In this document: positions 37,140-48,300 of the stretch, piece after piece | Layout: every line of letters starts with the position of its first letter | Position numbering within the stretch: the stretch's first letter is position 1 | Source: Tubiluchus corallicola | Lineage: Eukaryota > Priapulida > Priapulimorpha > Priapulimorphida > Tubiluchidae | Assembly: GCA_030141605.1 (NCBI GenBank) | Contig: JAQGDQ010000461.1 | Coordinates: forward strand, 117,962-181,961 | DNA: 64,000 nt | Direction: 5' to 3' | The notes under the pieces: generated by a model | What the model saw: the letters and a program-made list of their open reading frames with translations, nothing else | Told to the model about the DNA's origin: nothing | The model's database searches: none | Position numbers and translations under genes: made by a program

Positions 37140-39228
37140 CGATTATTAATGAATTGCTCAACTCAAATGGCACAATGCTGGTATATGCATTTGAAGCAAA
37201 AAGCTGTATAAACACATCTTTGCATAATCACGTAAGTTAAATTAAGAGTATAAATTGTTTCTATTGTGCTATGTGGTGCATTTTTGTTACCATCCCTGTG
37301 GTTAATATGCTGTAAAGTATATACACTGAAGCATCCCAGTGAATGAAGTCTAAGTCACTTACTTGCAATTTATTTTTGAGGTCAGGAAAAAACAAACTAG
37401 CTTACCTAACTTTTGTAAACTCAGGAAAACAAAAAAAAAGGAATCAACTTATTTAATGTAGGAAAATGTCGTTATTGTTTATATCATATGGCAAGTAGTT
37501 TCACCTTTTTACTAGCTGTGTTTAATAACGGTGACACTCAAATAAAAACTTAGAAATTAGAAAGATTATAGTTCATATATTGTACATATTGTATTTATTT
37601 ATCTAAGTTGTGTTTTGCACTAAGTTGTAAAAAAAACTTTATCCTTGTTGAAAACTCTATGCTCACTTACATTTGCTCTCACTTTCAATGCTCAAAATTG
37701 TATTATGAACACAGATGGACATTTTCATATCTATGTAACAGATGTTTATGCTAAACAAAAATTTTCTTATATTCAAATCTCTGGGGCTTAGTTATTTTGT
37801 TGTTTTGATCATAAAATACAGCAAAAAAAATAAATTTCAGGTAACCTACTAGATCGAAAATCGAAATAAAAAATTTCTGTGAATTGTATGTGCATTGTTG
37901 TTTGTATTGGCTTTAAGAACAGTGGTTGAACATTAACAATGCATTTGTAGTTGATAAGGCTAGTACTATAATGAATGCTGACATACAGTCATTTATAGGA
38001 ACACACAATCACTAAATAAGTTTATCTTAATTTTGTTTCATATATTGACTTCAAACTATGTTTCCTTCCTGACCGCATGGAATGTTTTGAAATCTGGCTG
38101 AAACATGAAAACTTCTGTTTTGATGTTAAAATAATAGTACATGTTATTTAGAGTATTATTATTATTGCCAATAAAATTATATACAAGTTGTTACCATTCT
38201 AAACCACCTTGTTATTCACATTCTTTTACTGCTGATTTGTTCACTATTCTGCTAAAACCAAAACACTGATAAAAGATGTTAAAAAAATGCTGTGTAATGA
38301 GCAAATAATGACTATATTTATTTCTTTGAAGCATCAGACAATCCACCTTAGGCCTCTATATAGTCAACAAATAAATGAAAAAATATTTTCAATTCGTAAA
38401 TCACCTAAGTAAGATAAGATCTACCAAGTATGTTAAAAATGCCGTGTAATGAGCAAATAATGACCACATTTATTTCGCTGAAACATCAGACAATCCACCT
38501 TAGGCCTCTATATAGTCAACGAATAAATGAAAAAATACCTTCAATTTGTAAATCATCTAAGTAAGATAAGATCTACCAAGTAAGAAAAATGTACACAACT
38601 ACATGCAATTAGCTAATCAAAGCAAAACATGGAAGAAAAAAAAGCAAGTAGGATGAAAAAGTTAGCAATCCTACTACGGAAGATGCATGTCAGAAAGGAG
38701 ATGAGAAGGATTTCCAAACCACTGCTGGTGGGAAATTACAAAAACCATTCATCCAACTATGGCTGGAAAACATTTATATACTCCTCATTTTGGAAATAGA
38801 AAACATCTAGTAGGTAGAAAAATATGGCTGACAGGGTATGTGTGTGTTTTGAAAGATCCTACTTTTGTGCATTTTCGTTGTATTGTTTTGATACATTTAG
38901 AGCCAGCACAGGTTGTACAATCCAGTTTTGTATTGAGAACTGCAAACTCCTCTATCAAACTGTAGTGCATATTCAGAATTCTGCACCAAGTAGGCAAGCA
39001 CTACATTTGTATTAAGCTACTGCAGAAAAGTGGAAACCCTGTGAGCATAATTCCCAAAAGAAAGGAAAGCAGTCATTACGAAAAGCTTCAGACAACAACC
39101 CAACAATTCATCAAAATTTAATGGCATAAAATTCAAAGTTCACTGTATATGAGCAGTATAAAACTTATGATTGGATATTCTCAGATTTTGTGTTGTAGTT
39201 TATACAAATTTAAATACACCAATCTTTC
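37140..39228. other. Intergenic region downstream of fumarase
   Basis: It contains the fumarase 3' UTR, whose end cannot be fixed. Candidate AATAAA signals are near 37540, 37830 and 38170. A 153-bp tandem duplication lies at 38278-38582. No gene is recognisable. The next gene, SPAG7, is convergent. Confidence 0.6.
38278..38582. repeat. Two tandem copies of a ~153-bp unit
   Basis: Copy 1 (38278-38430) and copy 2 (38432-38582) share nearly all bases, including ccaccttaggcctctatata and agtaagataagatctaccaa. They differ at scattered single bases, so the duplication is fairly recent. Function unknown. Confidence 0.9.
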
Positions 39229-39236
39229 TCTTAATC

Positions 39237-39728
39237 CTGTAGCGGATAGCCCTATAGGCTGAATAGGCTGAAGCCTAAGGCCCGGGATCAAAAGGGGCCC
39301 GGCAAAATAAAACGAAAAAAAATTTTTTTGTAAAAAAAAATAAATTGACAAAAGAGCAAGGGGCCCGCCAAAATAAAATATAGAAAAAAGTTTTTTTTTC
39401 AAAAGTCAGTCACTATATTTCAAATCGGGTTTACACAAATCAAGTTTACACAATTTAAGTTTACACAATTCACGTTTACACAGTTTAAGTTTAAGTTCAA
39501 ATTTTCAGTTTCCGAATTTTTCTGGGGGCAAAGTCAGTTACAATTTCTGAAAAGTCCATTTTTTCAACATATCTGACTCAATATGCATCAGTGATAAATT
39601 GTTTAATTTGTCATCCTTTACAAAAGACGAGAGCTCCACAAAAACACGTCAGCTCAGCAGTGTAGCAACATTTAAAAGGCCCGTTCCAAGCTCAAGCCTA
39701 AGGCCCATAAAATCATAATCCGCCGCTG
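39237..39728. mobile_element. hAT-like MITE, 492 bp
   Basis: It is flanked by an exact 8-bp repeat, tcttaatc, at 39229-39236 and 39729-39736. The right end AATCCGCCGCTG matches the CAGYGGCGGATT terminus of hAT elements. The left end CTGTAGCGGATAG is a slightly altered inverted copy. AGCCTAAGGCCC occurs inverted near both ends. Non-coding. Confidence 0.85.
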
Positions 39729-39736
39729 TCTTAATC

Positions 39737-40804
39737 TATTTTAAATAATGCCTAAATATTTTTATAGCGTATATAAAAAACCAGTTTAGTGGTCCTTAAA
39801 CCCTTAATAAAAAACGAATCAGAATTAAACAGCAGTCGTTTACATAAATGTTTCAGTAAGACAGAATAAATGGAAAACAGCAGAGCTATTGCTAATAAGT
39901 TTACTCTCTACTCAAAAAATAACACACAAGAAATTACAAGATACAGTGCAATAACTGAATTACTAAGCCCAAGTCACTTAAACAACATAAATTATCTGCT
40001 CAAGATGCCTCAACAGTCAAAGGTTTGTTCACACAATTTATACCCGCTATGACCAGTTGAAAATTTACAGTTTTAGTTGATATCTGCAGTATAAACATAA
40101 TCAAATTATATATAAACTGTCTCAGTTAATCAATAATTTCACTTTAATAAATTATTATATGTACAGAAATTCTAATAAAGCATTAAAAATTTTGCAGAAG
40201 TTTAGTTAAAAACAATGAAATGCTGAAGCCACATCTCATTCTTGCACATTCTAAAACTGTAAACAACACGGTGCAATATGCTATGCATATATTGTACAAA
40301 TAATTGAAAATAGGAATGGGACCGAATCTGGATCTGGCTCCAATAAAATAAGTCCAAGTTCAGTAAGCCTACTGTTCTTCATTTAAGTCATACAAAGTAG
40401 TAGTTTGCATACCAGTTAAAGCTCAGTATAACGATCAACTTCAAAATAAAATACTGCTTACACCAAATTCGCTTACAACAAACTTAGATGAGAAAAAATA
40501 TAACTGCCGTGCACAAGTGTCCCAATTTTTATTAGTACAGCAAATCTTTCAAAATATTTTGAAAACAGATGTATGACACGAGTGGTAATTAGCTGTTTTT
40601 TGAAGCTGATCAAAAACTGTGGGCACACGCGTATACTGCAGCTTGTTTTTTTCAATTTCACAGTGAATGTCAATTGTCAGCCAATGTTACAGTACTTAAT
40701 TTTTGCTATTTCTAGAGCATTAAGACAGATCTCCGTTAAATTAGAGTTTTTAAATCGGCAATAAAACTTCCTATAAATTGTGAATATTTAAAATATTTTT
40801 GGAA
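39737..40804. other. Intergenic stretch, nothing recognised
   Basis: AT-rich DNA between two MITEs. Short open frames (for example 39870-40052) show no motifs, splice context or family resemblance. Confidence 0.6.
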
Positions 40805-41493
40805 CAGTAAATCCTCGGCTTAACAACTCTAATGTGTAACGTGACATTAAGCGAAACGTCTTTAAACAAAGCCAAGACTTCCATAGAAAGGAATGTAAAA
40901 GAACTGAGATACGTTCCAGAGACAAAAATCAATGCTGCTTAAATCATATAAATTAAAGGTTTTATGAGTTTTTACTCATGTTTCTACTGACTAATTTCTT
41001 TCTGCTTGCTTGAAGCCACCCATGTATATTACTTGCCTAGCTAGCGGTTTCTCTTTCGTTAACATTGTGTAGGCAGCAGTTAAACAATAAATACTGCAGC
41101 AGAGTTAAAGCCAGGCATAGGGCGATCTTGGGAATTTTATCTAGTTTGGTTACTATAGCAACAGGTTGCAGGTAAAATTCCTTACATAAAGTTTACTCCC
41201 AGGTCTAGCTAGATACAAACGGCTAGCATTTGGTGGACAGTCGGGAAGCAAAAACGTATAAGTGTATAATAATTCCACTGTTTACGTTACTAGTGCATTT
41301 TTAGAACAGAATAACACAATGTGTGCTGTTTTATTGCATCAAATTAGGTAAAAAAGTTGTTGATAAAATAAAAATTGGTTTCCAGCAAAGTAAAAAAATC
41401 GTTGTTAAAACTAAACAGTGCGTCGTTAAGTAAAAAAAGGTGTCAAATGTTCAGCATCGTTAAAACGAAAAGTCGTTAAGCAAGGACTTACTG
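40805..41493. mobile_element. pogo/Tigger-like MITE, 689 bp
   Basis: CAGTAAATCCTCGGCTTAAC on the left faces GTTAAGCAAGGACTTACTG on the right, followed by TA. The CAGT(A)..CCTCG..TTAA terminus is characteristic of pogo/Tigger members of Tc1/mariner. The left TA has mutated to AA. The inner arm continues with related ttaag/aaacg motifs. No transposase. Confidence 0.75.
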
Positions 41494-41892
41494 TATCTAT
41501 TAATAATTACGACTAAAATATTAGCAAAGCACAGTGTTCTTGGAGTTATTAGTACCAATTACTTTAAATTGCGATAATGATGTAAATGAAAAAACACAAC
41601 TAGGCAAGTACACTGATATAACATTTACTTGAAATACTATTATAAATTCTTACGCTACTTTTTAAGCGATTTTGTGGAAATTTATACAGTTTTAAGCTCA
41701 GAAAACTCAGAAAAGCAGGGTTTTTTAAATAGCATCACTTACTTAGACATTGTAGGCATATTCAAATGAAAAGCCAGCTTAGAGCCGGGCTCGACTCAGA
41801 TCCATAAGCCAAAAACTGGATCCACTAAAAAGTGATTCGTACCATCCCTACTAACAATTAATAACACTATACAAGTATACATGCATATATTA

Positions 41893-42313
41893 CACTCATA
41901 TCTCGGTTTGCCAGACAAAGGCGGGAGAGATGTTGGTCAGAATTTGTCGATAGTCCATATTTGCCGATACTAAACTAATACAGCAGGCGTCGTGTGTTAG
42001 ACTCACAGCAATGTAGAATCAATCGCCTAATTATCTCAAAAACGTCTAGTACGGGCTGCTCCTATTGATTCAAATAATTCCGCATAATTGATTTTTTTAC
42101 TAGTTTCATCTCGTCTTACTTTGCTTTTGTGCATCGTCTTCTTATCCGCTGCTTGGTTACACTGACGTAATGATGTAAACAAAGTGGCAAACTGGTGGTC
42201 AGCTCACGAAACAATGGACAGTGTCCGCAGTATGTGGGTTTTTAAAAGGTCCAGATTTGTCCGATTCTTCTGATATCCATAAAAGTGAGGTCCAGAAAAC
42301 CGCGATATGAGTG
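41893..42313. mobile_element. pogo-like MITE, 421 bp, downstream of SPAG7
   Basis: CACTCATATCTCGGTTT and AACCGCGATATGAGTG are inverted, each bordered by TA (41891-41892 and 42314-42315), giving a TA target duplication. Its edge lies 26 bp from the SPAG7 stop codon, so it may form part of the SPAG7 3' UTR. Confidence 0.75.
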
Positions 42314-42339
42314 TATTTCCCACCTTACACTTTTAGGAA

Positions 42340-45300
42340 TCAACTGTCACACATCTGTTTGCTAGATACACCCTGATCAAACGCTACACCTTGTTCGTCC
42401 GCCATAGAGTCTTGCTGTAGAACTTTTTGCTTCTTCTTTTCTCTAATTGCATTCATAGTTTCTTCTATAGATCGCTTGTCAGTTTTATTTTCACTTGGCA
42501 CTGCAAAGTTAATAATAGATGTAAAATGAACATAATCAGCTTTGGTCTTATTGCAACAAGCGAGGCTACAGGTAGACAACAAAATACAAAAATAACAGTA
42601 TTTTAATAGTTTTGCAGCAAACAGGTTGTAAATTTATTTGATATGCTTAGCTAATCTAATGACGTACCTTATGCACAAAAGACTGTTTCATTCTTTTTAT
42701 CCTTATGTTTGTTCATTTGATAAACAAACAGTTGTTGTTCCGTATGTTATTACTTGTACATATTTTCATGTAAAGCCAAAATGAAATTAGTGCGATTAAA
42801 TAGGAAGAATAAATTTTTTTCTTATCTTATCTTAAATTCATTGCATGAATGCTGTACCCAACTTCACAATAAATCCTCAAATATCACAATAGCAAAACAG
42901 GGATAATTATTTATATAACAAAGCAAGCAGTAAGAAATAGGCCTGCCTTAACTACAACAGTTAGCTACTACACTGTAAGAGCAAACACTGCTTTAAAGAA
43001 AAGATGTCAAATTTTACTATTGGTGTTCTGAATTATGATCACAATCAGAAACATATGAGCAAACTTGAGCATCAACCTCTTATGTGGATTCAGACTTTCA
43101 GTTTGGTAATCAACTATTAACTAACATTGCAAATGGGAGTGTGAAATGTTTTGTAAATGTTATTTTTGGATTCGTAAAACTGTACTATTTGAAGTTTTGG
43201 GTTTTTTTAGGTCTATAAAACAGAAACCAAGACTACATTGTCACCAAGGATATTTTTATTCTAGAAAAGCAGCAATGTCAGCACTTTTTAGGAAAATTTT
43301 TTCACACACTCCTTGGAATATATATGCTATTAAAGCACTCCCTATTAAAAGCTATATAACTATGATCCTAAGCAGCACAAGTACCTTATCATTAACACAC
43401 TAAGAAAGTTTTGAAAAAACACATGAAATTATTACCAGTCAAGTGTTTATATTATTTATTTAAATTTTTTACATCAATTTCAAATTTATGAAATACTTGT
43501 TTGCAAGTTGTTGATGATAGTCCCAGAATCAAAACGTAGATCTTTCCAGTTTATAGAAACATGTACCTCTTTCAGGTGGGAAATTCCAAAAAAATGTAGT
43601 GATAGTAGGTCATACTTATCTACTTGTTTTTTAAGTAAAGCAAATCACAACATTCATATTCTTGAAATCCCTGATTACTACCTGTGAATAGGAGGTTATG
43701 TTTTAATCGTCGTTAGTATGGTTATTCGGTTCGTTAATAAGATTACGCAAAAACTAAGTTACCTGATGACATCAGAATAACTCGCGACATGATAACCTAA
43801 CCAGCTGCGTAGTTTAGTAAATGATAATAATAATTCATTTTTAGAGAAGGTCACAATTCTAAAAAGATTCTGTAGCATTTAACACACTTTTAGACATTGA
43901 TAAAAAAATATTATCACAAACCAAAAGTATAAAAGTAAGACGTATTAAATCACACTCACCAGGCCTGGGTGCCAATTTGTAGTCGTTAACAGCACTGGGT
44001 TTGAGAATAAGAGTACCTCGCATAAAAGAAGCTCTTAAATAATTCATTAAAGCATCATTTATACTACAGTAAGTTTACATTCTACAAAGATGGGTTAAAC
44101 GACCATTATTAGCATGACTGCTTACCAAAACCATATTGTTTGTTAGCAGTTGTAAGTTTAGCCGCATCCTTTGCAGCTGCCTTTCCAATGATTTTTTCAT
44201 ATTTGTCCTTGTAATTAGAAACTGGTATTACGGTATCCTTTTGCCTCTTCATGCTTTCTTCTCTTTCTAACTTTTCCATCTCCTAAACACATCAATGATT
44301 GTAAACTGTTTAGTAGACAACAAAAAATTAAAATTAATCTTACTGTCTCTAAGTTCTTTACTAAATAGGTTTTACGACAAAGCACAAATGAATAACACAG
44401 ATCACTAAGAATGAAAGCCACACAAACTTTGAGTGAAGAAATAAGTTACTACAAGCGATTATTGATCAATTGCTGATAAAATAAATAAAATAGTGCAAAC
44501 TTCTACAACCAGTTATAGGTCATCCACGCGGTAGTAATAATAATTACCACGTGGACGACCTATAACTGAATGAAAAGCTTTGTACTACAGCCAACTGGTA
44601 AAACGCTGCCTTTCTCAAGTTTATCAGTGTTGAAAGACTGAGTGGACGCTGACAATAATAATGAAATTTGAATTTGACAATATGAAGATACTCTTGATAC
44701 AGAAATTAGAAGGAAAAGCACGAGTTTCTAAATTATATTCAGATAACACTAAGAAAATGTGATGACTGAACAAATAATGCAGAAAAAGTAGGTTGCCAAG
44801 TCACCTTGCTGGCGGCTCGCGCTTTTACAGGCTATTTGCCGTAGTGCGAGCGAAAGTTCCTATACATTTCCTAATGCAAGTCTATAAAAATTACGCACAG
44901 TCAGTCATGGAAATTTCTCCACTCACGCACTTACAAAATATAGTTTATGCAGTCGCTTTTTGTTAGTAACTCATTGTTTTAAATAACAATGCACCATTTA
45001 TGCACCCGCTACAAATGGGTATTTCTAACTGGATCACTACAGCGCATATTATTGTTGTTTATTCCAAGAATGACGACTTGCTTCATTTCTTTGCTGAAAA
45101 CCTGTTTTTATTTTGCTTTCCCCGTTGCAGCACGAGCTACAACAAAGATCGTTTTGCTGCAAGCTATTTTGGCCTTATTTCAGAAATGAACAGAACCAGC
45201 ACATACACCTACACCTACAGAACACCCCTACAGCGCAATTACATGTTTGTGGAACTGAGCAAATAATCAGTGATAACTGATCGTGTGGACAGGGCTCACA

Positions 45301-48300
45301 AAAAATTTTGAATTTCATTCGTTTGAATGTCATTCTTTTGAAGGAGCATATGGACTAGGCATTACTCACTTTAATTATTGTGTACTGCATGGTTATTGTA
45401 ACTAACTAGCAAACTGCTCAGTGCCTACAACAAACACAGTAATTTACTCATTTTTGTATCCATTGTTTTAGATTTTAACCTTTTGTTGTTGTAACTCCGC
45501 TGCTCTTTCTTCGCTCCATTCTTCTCCTCGTCGATAGGCTAGCAGTTCATCATCACAAGGAGCAAATTCTTTCTTCCACAGCATTACATACCTATCCACT
45601 TCTTCCAAACCAAAAGAAAATGACACAAGTCCAGCTACTTCTGCACAATCATGTACAATAGTTCGTGCAACTTTGTCCATAGGTTCAAATTTTATTTTCT
45701 TCTGGCTGCTGTCCTGTATAAATTTCAGTATTTTTTCCTGGATGCGATGCCTGAACTTGTGCATTTGAACCTTTTCTGCTTTTTGTTGCTTCTCAAGTTT
45801 ATCTCTTTGTTCTGAAAGAAGAACAGTCAGTTTTATTAAATACATTGGCCTAAAAAGACAAATTTTCTGCTGCTAAGAGAATTTTTATTTTGAAGCACAG
45901 CATATTAACAATAGCTAACTGCTCGCTAACAAATCACTCAAAGCTGAAAGGAGCTATTCTCAAATAGAAAGTTTGTTGTTCTTATTTATACAGATTTCTT
46001 GTTTTTCTTTCTTGTTTCTGTCTTTAATGTTGATCCAGCCGTACCTGTCATATCGTCAGTCACACCTGTCATAATTGCCGCAATCGCTGCAGCTATAGTC
46101 ACCGCATCCAGATATCCGCATACTATAACAGTGCCCTAATATTTACATACTTTCTGGTCTGGAAAATGCAGTTACTGTTGCAGGAGTTGGATTCGAGGTA
46201 GTGAGAAAAAGAATCTTTCCAAGTAGATGATATTTCATTTGTTTGATCTACAGTTTTTTAAGAGATTAGAAACTCCTTGAATTTTACAAAATTCAAAAGC
46301 GACTTAAATTCACCCATTTCCAAGAACAGAGTATAGCTAGATAACCAATGTCGCTAAATGGTATGTCAGATCTCACGACTGAACCCAAATGCCACCTTTA
46401 GTGCTTAAACAATCTAAATTATCTACATTTCTAAATATGCTGTCTGAAAATGCCTAGCGTCCAAATGTCTAATGTTATAAAAACACACGATGGGTCTAAA
46501 CAGCTTACATATTGTGATAACTTATACGTCCTAATCACCTTGTGTCCAAACGTCCAATGTGTCAAAAATACCTTGTGTCCAAATGTGGTATATGTGTGCT
46601 TGCACAGCAAAACCGTCCGGACGGTGGCTAAGATTTTTCGCTTAGCCAAACGTTCTGAATCTCCATTTCGTTAGAATCATTTTAACATCAAGTTCATCAT
46701 TCTATGTTATTTCTAAGCTGAGATAATCCACGTTGAAGTTGAGGTGTGCACCATGTAGCAAAAAACATAATCTTGAGAAAATCGCTGTTAAAGTTTGTCA
46801 ATGTTTTTATCACGTTTCTACAGAACCACCTTAGCAACCGTATGAAATGGTGGTTGATATGGACTTTGTAAATGTACCTGGTACAGCAGGCGATTTTGGT
46901 TAATTTCCTTAACAAGTACTAGTAATTTACTATGTTGAGTGAAAAAAAATGAAAGATTTTCATTAATAATCACTTACCTGTGACAATCATTAAATTACCT
47001 GCTATAAATTCAGAAAAAGATATCGAGAAAATGATTATTTTTCAGCACAAAACCATTTTTCCTGAAATTACGACTACTAATGCTTTTGCTCACACAGGTA
47101 TGGTGATTATCTAATTGATTATTACAGGTGTAACAATAGCTTTTTCCTACATTACATGCACAAAATTTCTCAGCACACAGCGGCCATGAGACATCGTGCA
47201 TGTAACTTAGGTAGAACATATATTAATCACAGATGTGCATTCTATTTAAAAATGAAATGGCTGTGTTCTTGAATATTTTTTCGGGAAATATTACACTGTT
47301 TTAAGGCATACTAACCTGTTTTCTGTGCAAAGAAATATAGTTCGTAGAGTACTTCTAATCACAGGTTAATTACAGGTGTGCATGCATGTTCTATGCTATT
47401 ATATACTATGCGTTACACAAAAAATGTATTCTGTTCTAGCGCTTTATAGATGTTTTTTTGAAAAGCTTAAGTAATATTTATATGTAGTGTACCTGTATGA
47501 AAAATTAAGTAATTATAGGTAACTAACAAGTATGCATAACAATTATACACGGATGGTTTTTCATTGGCTTTGACAAAAAAAATCGTTCTAAGTGTGACAA
47601 AGTACATCACATTGTACTCTTCAGATATAATCAAATCGGCTGCTTTGAAGACTTTAATGGCTTTGGTTATTAATTACAGGTGTAAATGAAACAAATGAAG
47701 GAAAGCCATTATAGGTATACATGATAGGTGCTTTATCAAAATATTTTAGCTTTGCTATTTACATTATTTCAATCGTTGCTGTTCTTTACTTTTTCACATT
47801 ACAGTCTAACCTCGTTATCTCGCCGCTGTCCGTCTAGGGTGAGAGGCGAGTTTGGCGAGATAACGGGAATATAACGAAGTTAGTCTATATGTATATACAT
47901 ACTGTACATAATAGTTGATTAACATAGTGTTCCTCTATGTATATATAAAATATATTTCGCATGATGATACCAATCAACATTAAATCAGAAATGAAAAAAT
48001 GTCATAAAAATAATCTTAGAATGTTACTTTTTTATTTAAAAAACCTTTTTCGAATATACACTTAAATGCAATAAACTTAGCAAAAGATTTAGAAATGTTC
48101 ACAAATGAGTTACTGACGACTGAAATAATTCAGAAGTGACGACTGTTTCATTGATGATACACGCAAGCAGTCAACACGACGTTTACAGACAAAACAGTTT
48201 TCGCTTCAGAGACATCATGTAAAGTTGCTCAAACTTTGTGGAAACTCAAACTTAAACGCAGCTTTGGTGTTATAGAGTAAGGATATCGGTGACGCTTTAG

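Noticed and set aside
43969-44047. Minus-strand segment reading RGTLILKPSAVNDYKLAPRPG before a strong gtgagt donor in SPAG7 intron 3
   Set aside because: SPAG7 exons 3 and 4 join perfectly without it and the family has no such insert; it is probably a pseudo-exon.
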